The notes: a model not told the origin generated them from the letters alone. 5,804 nt of DNA from Akkermansiaceae bacterium UBA5688 (GCA_002420315.1 DIHU01000055.1:1-5804), one strand, 5' to 3'; counted from the first letter of the stretch, positions 1 to 5,804 are shown. A program made the numbers and translations.

Positions 1-794
1 CCAGGGAAAGAAAGCTCGAGATCAGAAGCTTTCTCTACAAAAGTTCCATCACCTTGATTGTGCAGGAGTAAATTTTTACCCAGACGTACCATAATATAAA
101 TGTCGTCCCAGCCGTCATTATCAAAGTCGACCACCGAAACCGCCGGCTTAAAGACCATTGCAATGGGTTCAAAGTCTTGTGTGGGCACCATTTTTTTATT
201 AGTACTGTAATGGTAACTCAGCGCCCGGCGATGTTCAGATTGAGTGAGACGACGACGTGTCGAGAGATCAGGCAATGCTTCGACTAAGCGGTCACGAAAA
301 TATTTGTGCGATATCTCTGGCTTATCAACGTCGCGAATCAAGGCCCAATCAGCCATTTCATATTTCCCCTCTTTCCTGCACCATTGGACCCGATAAGAAG
401 AATAGTGCTCTTTCCATTTTTTGCTTTTAGTCCGGACTACCGCATGAAATGCCACCACAGCTACATAATTGTTATGCTTCTCAGACAAAAACTCCCCCTT
501 CACAATCTTTAGTGAAGCACTATCAAAAAAATCTACGTCGCTGGACCACTCAATCGCTAGTTTTTTCAAGGAAGGTGAAGCTGAAGTTGGTTCGCTGAAA
601 TTTTTCAAGTCCTGGGTGATTTCTTTCAGCCCCTTTGTGAGTTCCAAAATTAGCTCTTCGCTGGCCACAAGCGCTGGAATTCGCTCGGAAATTTGATCTC
701 CCAGAACATCCTTAAGGTCGCTTTTTCTTAAAAAGAACAAGATCAGCCCAACCACGACGATCATGGAGAAAATGATTGAAACAATCGGCCTCAT
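1..794 (-). CDS. Membrane-anchored FG-GAP/VCBS repeat protein, CRTAC1-like (3' end outside window)
   Basis: The frame is open from ATG at 794 to the left edge, giving 264 codons with no stop, so the C-terminal part is missing. Residues 4-22 are a hydrophobic segment (IVSIIFSMIVVV...LFFL) followed by RK, with no clear signal peptidase site, so a signal anchor is likely. Residues about 25-80 are charged and probably helical. Residues about 80-160 are a mixed region ending in 'YEMADWALIRD' that resembles an NTF2-like fold by eye only. Residues 223-231 read DFDNDGWDD, the calcium-binding loop of an FG-GAP/VCBS repeat, followed by 'LLLHNQGDGTF', the usual end of such a blade. Family members often have several blades and an ASPIC/UnbV tail and are exported; their role is mostly unknown. 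The ATG was chosen because a TGA lies in frame 13 codons upstream; a TTG at 830 is the only alternative seen. It is divergent from the PEP-CTERM gene. The FG-GAP call is firm, the rest inferred. Confidence 0.85.
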   Translation of the reverse strand, partial: MRPIVSIIFSMIVVVGLILFFLRKSDLKDVLGDQISERIPALVASEELILELTKGLKEITQDLKNFSEPTSASPSLKKLAIEWSSDVDFFDSASLKIVKGEFLSEKHNNYVAVVAFHAVVRTKSKKWKEHYSSYRVQWCRKEGKYEMADWALIRDVDKPEISHKYFRDRLVEALPDLSTRRRLTQSEHRRALSYHYSTNKKMVPTQDFEPIAMVFKPAVSVVDFDNDGWDDIYIMVRLGKNLLLHNQGDGTFVEKASDLELSFP

Positions 795-909
795 CGGTCC
801 AAGGGAAGCAACTTTAGATTTTCCCCACAACGCTCAATTTTTATAAAAACCGAAAAATGTGTAGTTTTCAATTGAGCCCGGATACTAAATTAGGTAGGAC
901 GTTAGTCTT
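795..909. promoter_or_regulatory. Divergent intergenic region with perfect 8-bp inverted repeat
   Basis: This 115-bp gap separates two divergent start codons and must hold both promoters unless they lie inside the genes. It contains GCTCAATT at 832-839 and its exact reverse complement AATTGAGC at 870-877, 30 bp apart, around an AT-rich centre. On the minus strand TTGAAA (871-866) and the AT-rich TTTATA/TATAAA (about 846-840) could be -35 and -10 elements, with 18-20 bp spacing; the match is weak. On the plus strand TACTAAAT (883-890) is a possible -10 without a good -35. No sigma-54 type TGGCAC-TTGC pair was found. The repeat could be an operator for a dimeric regulator or chance. Confidence 0.35.
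892..899 (+). promoter_or_regulatory. Ribosome binding site of the PEP-CTERM gene
   Basis: AGGTAGGA ends 10 bp before the ATG at 910. It is a purine-rich, near-consensus Shine-Dalgarno stretch at slightly long spacing. It supports that ATG as the start, which also gives a well-formed signal peptide. Confidence 0.5.
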
Positions 910-1674
910 ATGAACGCAAAAACTTCAGCACTATTAAGCCTTCTGGCGATCCCAGCCCATGGCGCAGTCCTCTGGAGCATTGGATCCGATGATCAAACTC
1001 AAGACGGAAACGGCGATGCCACTCTCGGCGACCTCGCGACTCTCAACGGGGTAGCATTCAATGTCTCCGGCGTTCAAGAAACGGGCCAAGACGCTTTTCC
1101 AGGCAACCCAGCCAACACTGGAGGATCTGGTCCGACACGTAATATCGACGATGATTACTACTTTGCCGGTGTTTATACCACTGCTGCTGGAGATTATACC
1201 CCAGTCGGGAACGTTGCAGTTAGCGAATCATACTATGACCGCGCGCTAACCAATGGAGATCCTAATTTGCGCTGGCACTTTAATGTCCCTGAGACAGTAG
1301 GAGCAAACGACACGCTCACCTTCACGGTCGATTTTTATAATCTTAACGAATCAAATCCCGGAGACACTTCTAGTTACGACATGACATTTTGGGTTGATGG
1401 TAATCAGGTGGGTAACATGCAACCCCACTCCGACGCTGACATCAATGCCACTCAGAGCTGGGATTTCGCGCTCAGTGACCTGGGCGGAGCTGCAGAGCAA
1501 GGGCCTGGATTTGATCACTACCTGGAAATTAGGAGCACTCCCACCGGCAGTTCCCGCTGGGCCAGCCTTGACTACGTCCAACTTGAGGCTAATGAGAATG
1601 CCATTCCTGAGCCATCATCAAGCCTGCTGCTTCTTGGAACCGTTGGTTTTCTTTTCCTGAGACGCCGATCCTAA
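910..1674 (+). CDS. Secreted single-module protein with PEP-CTERM sorting tail
   Basis: This 254-residue protein has three parts. Residues 1-19 are a short signal peptide (MNAKTSALLSLLAIPAHGA) with cleavage likely near residue 18 or 19. Residues 20-226 are one copy of the window's repeated module: WSIGSDD, an acidic stretch QDGNGDATLGD, PGNPANTGG, DDDYYFAG, RALTNGDP, RWHFNV, and a closing RWASLDYVQLE. Residues 232-254 are a textbook PEP-CTERM tail: IPEP, a hydrophobic run from 239 to 250, then RRRS. In known systems this tail is recognised and cut by an exosortase, and the protein ends up outside the cell, often in exopolysaccharide; no exosortase is in this window. No catalytic motif was recognised. 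The pattern of beta-strand-like segments suggests a beta-sandwich and possibly carbohydrate contact, but that is inference. A terminator follows, so it is probably monocistronic. Confidence 0.9.
   Translation: MNAKTSALLSLLAIPAHGAVLWSIGSDDQTQDGNGDATLGDLATLNGVAFNVSGVQETGQDAFPGNPANTGGSGPTRNIDDDYYFAGVYTTAAGDYTPVGNVAVSESYYDRALTNGDPNLRWHFNVPETVGANDTLTFTVDFYNLNESNPGDTSSYDMTFWVDGNQVGNMQPHSDADINATQSWDFALSDLGGAAEQGPGFDHYLEIRSTPTGSSRWASLDYVQLEANENAIPEPSSSLLLLGTVGFLFLRRRS
967..1587 (+). repeat. Module copy A (about 207 codons)
   Basis: Covers residues 20-226 of the PEP-CTERM protein. It aligns almost without gaps to copies B and C in the next gene. Similarity is visible in the DNA too: the 22 bases at 1529-1550 are identical to 2548-2569 in copy B, and the 18 bases at 1324-1341 are identical to 3348-3365 in copy C. 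Confidence 0.9.
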
Positions 1675-1687
1675 GAAGTTTACAGCG

Positions 1688-1711
1688 GTTGACGCCGCAA
1701 TCATCGTCAAC
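1688..1711 (+). other. Short 7-bp hairpin between stop codon and terminator
   Basis: GTTGACG (1688-1694) and CGTCAAC (1705-1711) are perfect complements with a 10-base loop. No T-run follows, so it is not a terminator by itself. It could be a 3' stabilising stem for the message or chance. Confidence 0.3.
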
Positions 1712-1728
1712 ACCAATGCAGTTTTCCC

Positions 1729-1764
1729 ATCGAGGAGGTTCGTGAGAGCCTCCTCGATTTTTTT
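1729..1764 (+). terminator. Rho-independent terminator after the PEP-CTERM gene
   Basis: ATCGAGGAGG (1729-1738) pairs perfectly with CCTCCTCGAT (1749-1758) across a 10-base loop, and seven T residues run from 1758 to 1764. It lies 54 bp past the TAA at 1672-1674. It implies that the following gene has its own promoter somewhere in 1765-1907; no convincing -35/-10 pair was seen there. Confidence 0.85.
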
Positions 1765-1902
1765 ACCCCTCGATAAACCAAACCAGCGATACCAAAGTCT
1801 TCAAAACAAGCTCGTTACCAAAAAAGTCCTTCCAAAATGCTCATCGAAGCCATGCCCCAAACTCATATTTTACTTGTCACTAAAACGAAAATTGGCATTT
1901 TT

Positions 1903-1907
1903 AGAGG
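1903..1907 (+). promoter_or_regulatory. AGAGG directly abutting the start codon of the two-module gene
   Basis: AGAGG touches the ATG at 1908 with no spacer, which is too close for normal Shine-Dalgarno pairing. An in-frame TAG at 1902-1904 excludes any earlier start. If AGAGG is the true site, the CTG codon at 1914 would be at 6-bp spacing, but that is a rare start. The ATG remains the best call because it gives a complete signal peptide; initiation may not depend on a Shine-Dalgarno site. Confidence 0.35.
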
Positions 1908-3881
1908 ATGTCTCTGAAGCAAATAAGTCTAATTTTTGGCATAAGTATAATTTCATATTCTGCCTCTGCGGCGGTTATTTGGAACCTTGGAATTGATGAT
2001 GACTCACAAGACGGCAACGGTGATGCCACCCTCGGCGATCCGGCCACGCTGAATGGGGTAGAGTTCAACGTCTCAGGAGTTCGTGAAAGCGGTGAGCAAG
2101 ATCTCCCCGGCAACCCGGCCAATGCAGGCGGATTAGGGGATGATGATGCCCGTGATGTTGATGATGATTATTACTTCGCTGGAGTTTATACAACGGCAGC
2201 CGGTGATGGCGGCTACGAGCCAGTCGGGGCCGTCTCGGAAAATGAATCCTTCTTCGATCGCGCCCTAACCGCTGGAGATCCTAATATGCGTTGGCATTTC
2301 AATGTTCCGGAAACCGTGACGCCAGATGACAACTTCACCTTTACGATAGACTTTTATAATTTAAACGAAACAAACGCCGGAGATATCTCGAGTTACGATC
2401 TTACTTTCTGGGTCGATGGAAAACAGATTGGGGAAATGCAACCCCATATGGATATCGATCTCTCCTCAGCTCAAAGCTGGGACTTTAGCTTGGATGACTT
2501 GGGTGGTATCGAGAAGGTTGGTTCAGGATTCGATCACTACGTCGAAGTTAGGAGCACTCCCACCGGCAGCGCCCGCTGGGCCAGTCTTGACTATGTCCAG
2601 TTGGAAGTTTCATCCGAACCCATAGTTGAAGATGACCCGAACATTTCTGTAGCAACAGCGGTCAACTTTGGTGATATTCCATTAGGGGGAGAAACCGCCG
2701 CCGAAACCATCGTTTTCACAAATTCTGGCGTAGCACAGAATCTAGTCATCACTGAGCTAACCCTTGAAGGAGAGCGTCCCGACGCCTTCACCATCATTGC
2801 CCCAAATCTGCCTCTTACTCTGGCGCCTGGAACTGAATCGCAAATCGAAATAACCGTAACGCCCGGAGAGATCGCAGAAAGCGTTTCGGCCATCTTAGCG
2901 GTGACTTCGAACGACACTTCCGATGGAGATTCTACGATCGTTCGCCTTGGTGCCCGAATTTTTGAGCCTTTCAACGATGAAAATACTCTATGGTTCATCG
3001 GAACTGATGATGATTCACAGGACGGCGATGGTAATGCCTCTCTCAACGATCTTGCTTTCTTTAATGGCACCAATTTCTTCGCCTCGGGGGTCCAAGAATC
3101 TGGGGAGGATTTCTTGCCAGGAAATCCTGCCAATACTGGCGGAAATGGTTCTACACGTGATATCGATGATGATTTCTACTTTGCAGGCAGTTACAACACC
3201 GTTGTTGATGGAGGGGATTACACTCCTGTCGGCGAAGTGGAAACCAATGAAAGCTACTACGATAGAGCCTTGACTAATGGTGACCCCAATATGCGTTGGC
3301 ACTTTAATGTTCCAAAATCAATTGGCCCAAACGACGCCTTCACCTTTACGGTCGATTTTTATAATTTAAGCGAGTCAGATCCAGCATCTGAGTCGAGTTA
3401 CGATCTCACCTTCTTTGTTGATGGCAAACAGATTGGGGAAATGCAACCCCACTCCGAAGCAGATTTTAGCGCCGCTCAGAGCTGGGAATTCACCGTTGAT
3501 GATTTAGGAGGCACCGCAGAACTCGGACCCGGTTTTGATCACTATGTTGAGGTTCGAAGCACTCCCACCGGGAGCTCTCGTTGGGCAAGTCTTGATTATG
3601 CTAAGGTGGACGTAATCCCCGGAGCGAACCAGGACCTTATCATTACGGAACTATCAGTCGATCCAGACAACAACAACGTAACCTTCAGCTTCCAAGCGAA
3701 GGTCGGACTCATCTATGCGGTTGACCGCAGCACCACGCTGCGCTCTTCTGGAGAACCTGGGGGATGGCTAGAAATCAATGATTCTCTGGTCGCTCAATCC
3801 GAGATTCAATCATTCACTGATCCCGGAGCGGCAGCAGGCAACGCCAAATTCTTCTATCGGGTCCGTGTTGCTGAGGAGTAG
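1908..3881 (+). CDS. Secreted two-module protein with central ASH/HYDIN-like domain, no PEP-CTERM tail
   Basis: This 657-residue protein carries a signal peptide at residues 1-21 (MSLKQISLIF...SYSASA, cut likely after ASA). Module copy B spans residues 23-233. Residues about 245-350 form an ASH/HYDIN-type 'choice-of-anchor D' Ig-like domain: VNFGDIPLGG, IVFTNSG, LTLAPGTESQIEITVTP, LAVTSNDTSDGD, VRLGARI. Module copy C spans 360-568. Residues 575-657 are a C-terminal domain with GLIYAVDRSTTL, GGWLEI, SFTDPG and FFYRVRVAEE, a type often seen at the end of secreted Verrucomicrobiota proteins. There is no PEP-CTERM motif, LPXTG or terminal membrane segment, so it may be released or attached another way. 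No catalytic motif was recognised; an extracellular binding or structural role is inference. It is transcribed separately from the upstream paralogue and convergent with the sulfatase. Confidence 0.9.
   Translation: MSLKQISLIFGISIISYSASAAVIWNLGIDDDSQDGNGDATLGDPATLNGVEFNVSGVRESGEQDLPGNPANAGGLGDDDARDVDDDYYFAGVYTTAAGDGGYEPVGAVSENESFFDRALTAGDPNMRWHFNVPETVTPDDNFTFTIDFYNLNETNAGDISSYDLTFWVDGKQIGEMQPHMDIDLSSAQSWDFSLDDLGGIEKVGSGFDHYVEVRSTPTGSARWASLDYVQLEVSSEPIVEDDPNISVATAVNFGDIPLGGETAAETIVFTNSGVAQNLVITELTLEGERPDAFTIIAPNLPLTLAPGTESQIEITVTPGEIAESVSAILAVTSNDTSDGDSTIVRLGARIFEPFNDENTLWFIGTDDDSQDGDGNASLNDLAFFNGTNFFASGVQESGEDFLPGNPANTGGNGSTRDIDDDFYFAGSYNTVVDGGDYTPVGEVETNESYYDRALTNGDPNMRWHFNVPKSIGPNDAFTFTVDFYNLSESDPASESSYDLTFFVDGKQIGEMQPHSEADFSAAQSWEFTVDDLGGTAELGPGFDHYVEVRSTPTGSSRWASLDYAKVDVIPGANQDLIITELSVDPDNNNVTFSFQAKVGLIYAVDRSTTLRSSGEPGGWLEINDSLVAQSEIQSFTDPGAAAGNAKFFYRVRVAEE
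1974..2606 (+). repeat. Module copy B (about 211 codons)
   Basis: Covers residues 23-233 of the two-module protein. Its N-terminal part is closest to copy A: 28 of 36 residues identical from the first V to the first SGV, against 20 of 36 with copy C. It differs by a small acidic insertion (GDDDARDV) before DDDYYFAG. The 26 bases at 2421-2446 are identical to 3426-3451 in copy C. Confidence 0.9.
2985..3611 (+). repeat. Module copy C (about 209 codons)
   Basis: Covers residues 360-568 of the two-module protein. The N-terminal part is the most diverged of the three, but the segment around NPANTGG.G.TR.IDDD and the GPGFDHY...GSSRWASLDY end match copy A better than copy B. It starts 1011 bp after the start of copy B, separated from it by the ASH/HYDIN-like domain. 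Confidence 0.9.
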
Positions 3882-3901
3882 CCTCGTCTTCAAACGCTGG
3901 G

Positions 3902-3920
3902 TTTACTAAAACCTAGTAAA
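3902..3920. other. AT-rich 7-bp inverted repeat
   Basis: TTTACTA (3902-3908) and TAGTAAA (3914-3920) are perfect complements with a 5-base loop. The stem is AT-rich and weak. It lies between the stop codon of the two-module gene and the terminator; no function is evident. Confidence 0.25.
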
Positions 3921-3931
3921 ATGATTCTTTC

Positions 3932-3965
3932 AAAAGCCGGATCGTAAAACGCGATCCGGCTTTTT
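3932..3965. terminator. Bidirectional rho-independent terminator between convergent genes
   Basis: AAAAGCCGGATCG (3932-3944) pairs perfectly over 13 bp with CGATCCGGCTTTT (3952-3964) across a 7-base loop. T residues follow on the plus strand and the A-run at the left becomes a T-run on the minus strand. It serves the two-module gene, which stops at 3881, and lies 36 bp beyond the stop of the sulfatase gene on the other strand. Confidence 0.9.
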
Positions 3966-4000
3966 CTCTTCTCATTGGAAGTCTCTCAATACCGGCATTG

Positions 4001-5804
4001 TTACCAACCCTGTAATTCCCCCACTCTTCCAAGGATACTGATCCCGTATTTCCCCTTCTTGCTTCCACCCTTGGCGAGGTGCTCTTTCACCAGCGGAAAG
4101 ACCGGCTCTCCCATCCAATCGAGGATGTTGTGGAGCATCATTTCGTTCTTGGTCGTATTGAAAAGAAGATCCTTCAGGCAAGCTAGGGCATCATCGGAAT
4201 CACCAAGCTTAACCAGGCTCCAAGCCGCCATCATACGCACTTCGTGACAGTCGTCTTTGAGAGCACGTTTAAGAGTTGCACTTGCTGAGGCCGCATCTTT
4301 CTCGAGTAAATGAAGGCCTACAATCGCCCACCACCGTATTCCTTCATCCTGATGGCTCATTGCCTTCACAAAATCATCGAAATTCTTCGCATCACGAGCC
4401 AAGGCCTTATCAGATGCGTCGAGATAGGCCTCTAAAGGATAGAGTGTCTTATTACGCACCATCTCGTAGATCGTGATGCCATTTTCTGCAGCGCGACGCA
4501 TCCGCATTGCTTCGGGAAGAAGTCCGGAATCAAAAAGCTCGAGCTGTTTTTTACGCAGCGCCGCTTTCAGTTCGGCGATTTTGGCCTGGTGCTTTGGTTC
4601 ATTGATTAAGTTTTTAACATTATCAAAATCGCTCTCGTTATCATAAAATTCCTCGGATATTCGGGGACGGAAAAAACGTCCGGTCACTTCATCGGTCTTA
4701 CCTGCACGGTGATGCTTTTCCCAGGCTGGCGTCGCAGGAGCTTTCCAAAGATATGCGAGGTGCTGGCCAGCAGGCGCATAGGGCATGTAATTTTTGTGAT
4801 ACGCAAATCGCTTGTCACGCATCAGGCGAACGTGATCAAGACGCTCGTCGGCACGCTCGCGGAATCCCAAGTGATGCTTCGGCTCAGCCTCCGCCCCTTT
4901 CCCAAAAAAGACTCGGCCCTGAAAGCTTGAGGGGATTTCCGCGCCAGCGAGGCTCAACCAGGTCTTAGGCATGTCTACGAAGCTCACAAGGCGCTCCACC
5001 GTCGACCCGGGTTTATCGGCGGGATAGAGATCTTTGTATTTCTCAGGGATGCGCACGATCAGCGGACAATGAACTCCGCTGGAATAGAGAAAACGTTTAC
5101 TTCGCGCCATAACCCCACCGTGGTCGGAATTATAAATGATGATCGTGTCCTCATAGAGCCCATCCTTTTTCAGGGCCGCGATGCATTTAGCAACGTCGCC
5201 ATCCATTCGCTCCACCGCATCGGCATATTTTGCGTAGTTCTTCCGAATTACGGGAAGATCAGGATGATAAGAAAATAGGGACATTTTCTCTGGGTCATTC
5301 TTCAACTGATTCGCAGCGCCGTGCGCCTTACTCTCGTGACTGGTGGTGGTATTGTAGACACAGAAAAACGGCTGCCCCTTTTTTCGGGCCTGCCAACCAT
5401 AAGCGACGCGCTTTTTCCTGCCTCCCTGTTTCCCCAAGTCCCAAGCTGCATAGTCATCCCGGCCCCCAATATTGTAGTCGGTCTTCCCAGGATTCGAGGT
5501 GTGATATCCAGCCTTTTTCAAAAGATCGGGGTAGTATGGGATTTTGTCATGCGGAATCTCATTCCGGCTCCGCATCGGCTGAGTCCCATTAGAAATTCCA
5601 TACATTCCCGTAATCCAACAAGAACGTGTCGGGGCGCAAACCGCGGCGTTATCAAAGCAATAAAGGTAGCGAAACCCCTCCTTGGCCAATTGATCAATCG
5701 CCAGAGTCTTAGTGTTTTTCCCGCCGTAACAGCTGATCCAAGAAACCCCATTATCCTCGCTGGTAATCCAGAGGATGTTGGGCTTCTGCGCTGCCTTGGC
5801 CACG
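4001..5804 (-). CDS. S1-family (formylglycine-dependent) sulfatase with C-terminal HEAT-like region; 5' end probably outside window
   Basis: Hydrolyses a sulfate ester, probably on an extracellular or periplasmic substrate. Numbering from the GTG at 5803, PNILWITSED (8-17) holds the first metal ligands, and CAPTR (56-60) followed by ITG is the sulfatase signature whose Cys56 would become formylglycine. GKTDYN (106-111), NTTTSHES (151-158), NSDHGG (225-230, metal ligands D227 and H228) and Lys236 complete the expected active site. FYDNESDFDNVKNL is the usual end of the catalytic domain. Residues about 470-600 look like HEAT-type helical repeats (EGIRWWAIVGLHLL, HEVRMMAAWSLVKLGD, ISILGRVGE), a tail seen in PVC sulfatases. 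The GTG is the second codon from the edge, and VAKAAQKPN reads like the end of a signal peptide (AKA cleavage), so the true start is probably beyond the window. The TAA stop is at 4001-4003. Substrate cannot be told; sulfated polysaccharide is a reasonable guess. Confidence 0.93.
   Translation of the reverse strand, partial: VAKAAQKPNILWITSEDNGVSWISCYGGKNTKTLAIDQLAKEGFRYLYCFDNAAVCAPTRSCWITGMYGISNGTQPMRSRNEIPHDKIPYYPDLLKKAGYHTSNPGKTDYNIGGRDDYAAWDLGKQGGRKKRVAYGWQARKKGQPFFCVYNTTTSHESKAHGAANQLKNDPEKMSLFSYHPDLPVIRKNYAKYADAVERMDGDVAKCIAALKKDGLYEDTIIIYNSDHGGVMARSKRFLYSSGVHCPLIVRIPEKYKDLYPADKPGSTVERLVSFVDMPKTWLSLAGAEIPSSFQGRVFFGKGAEAEPKHHLGFRERADERLDHVRLMRDKRFAYHKNYMPYAPAGQHLAYLWKAPATPAWEKHHRAGKTDEVTGRFFRPRISEEFYDNESDFDNVKNLINEPKHQAKIAELKAALRKKQLELFDSGLLPEAMRMRRAAENGITIYEMVRNKTLYPLEAYLDASDKALARDAKNFDDFVKAMSHQDEGIRWWAIVGLHLLEKDAASASATLKRALKDDCHEVRMMAAWSLVKLGDSDDALACLKDLLFNTTKNEMMLHNILDWMGEPVFPLVKEHLAKGGSKKGKYGISILGRVGELQGW

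Noticed and set aside
469..696. A 75-codon plus-strand open frame near the left end
   Set aside because: It is antisense to the FG-GAP gene, whose frame is open throughout with a coherent anchor and calcium loop.
994..1050. A true dockerin repeat in the module
   Set aside because: The loop is two residues too short, there is no duplicated loop-helix pair, and it occurs inside a larger module; only a loose resemblance is claimed.
1688..1711. A second terminator after the PEP-CTERM gene
   Set aside because: The stem is only 7 bp and no T-run follows; the strong terminator is 18 bp downstream.
1742..1996. An 84-codon plus-strand open frame across the intergenic gap
   Set aside because: It starts inside the terminator loop and overlaps the signal peptide of the next gene in another frame; no ribosome binding site or homology is visible.
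2591..3133. A 180-codon open frame on the minus strand inside the two-module gene
   Set aside because: It lies wholly antisense to a gene with clear domains and signal peptide, and its translation shows no recognisable domain; it is a shadow of the coding bias.
967..3611. Mobile element or transposon-borne duplication of the modules
   Set aside because: No transposase, terminal inverted repeats or target-site duplications flank the copies; ordinary tandem duplication explains them.
5230..5592. A 120-codon plus-strand open frame opposite the sulfatase
   Set aside because: It is antisense to conserved sulfatase motifs and its translation is low-complexity and motif-free.

Overview
The window most likely comes from a marine or sediment bacterium of the Verrucomicrobiota or a related PVC phylum. 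This rests on four things in the sequence: a PEP-CTERM sorting tail, a formylglycine-type sulfatase with a C-terminal HEAT-like region, a membrane-anchored FG-GAP (CRTAC1-like) protein, and a secreted protein ending in the 'YAVDRSTTL...W...FYRVRV' kind of C-terminal domain common in that group. The phylum call is inference from family knowledge, not from a marker gene.

Layout, left to right. (1) Bases 1-794, minus strand: the N-terminal 264 codons of a membrane-anchored protein whose FG-GAP/VCBS propeller begins just before the window edge. (2) Bases 795-909: a divergent intergenic region with a perfect 8-bp inverted repeat. (3) Bases 910-1674, plus strand: a 254-residue secreted protein with one roughly 207-residue module (A) and a PEP-CTERM tail. 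(4) Bases 1675-1907: an intergenic gap with a strong terminator. (5) Bases 1908-3881, plus strand: a 657-residue secreted protein with two more copies of the module (B and C), separated by an ASH/HYDIN-like 'choice-of-anchor D' domain and followed by a different C-terminal domain, with no PEP-CTERM tail. (6) Bases 3882-4000: a bidirectional terminator between convergent genes. (7) Bases 4001-5804, minus strand: an S1-type sulfatase, very probably running off the right edge.

The main point of interest is the three-copy module family. One copy is attached to an exosortase-type sorting signal, and two copies sit in a tandem protein without one. The module starts with W-x-[IL]-G-x-D-D, has a conserved acidic loop, a D-D-D-[YF]-Y-F-A-G motif, an R-A-L-T-x-G-D-P...R-W-H-F-N-V motif, and closes with R-W-A-S-L-D-Y. 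Its function is unknown from sequence; an extracellular beta-sandwich, perhaps glycan-binding, fits the features. With a sulfatase next door, a role at the cell surface in contact with sulfated polysaccharide is possible but not shown. The two module genes are separated by a terminator and the sulfatase is convergent, so nothing here indicates one operon. No RNA gene, mobile element, CRISPR array or replication origin was seen.
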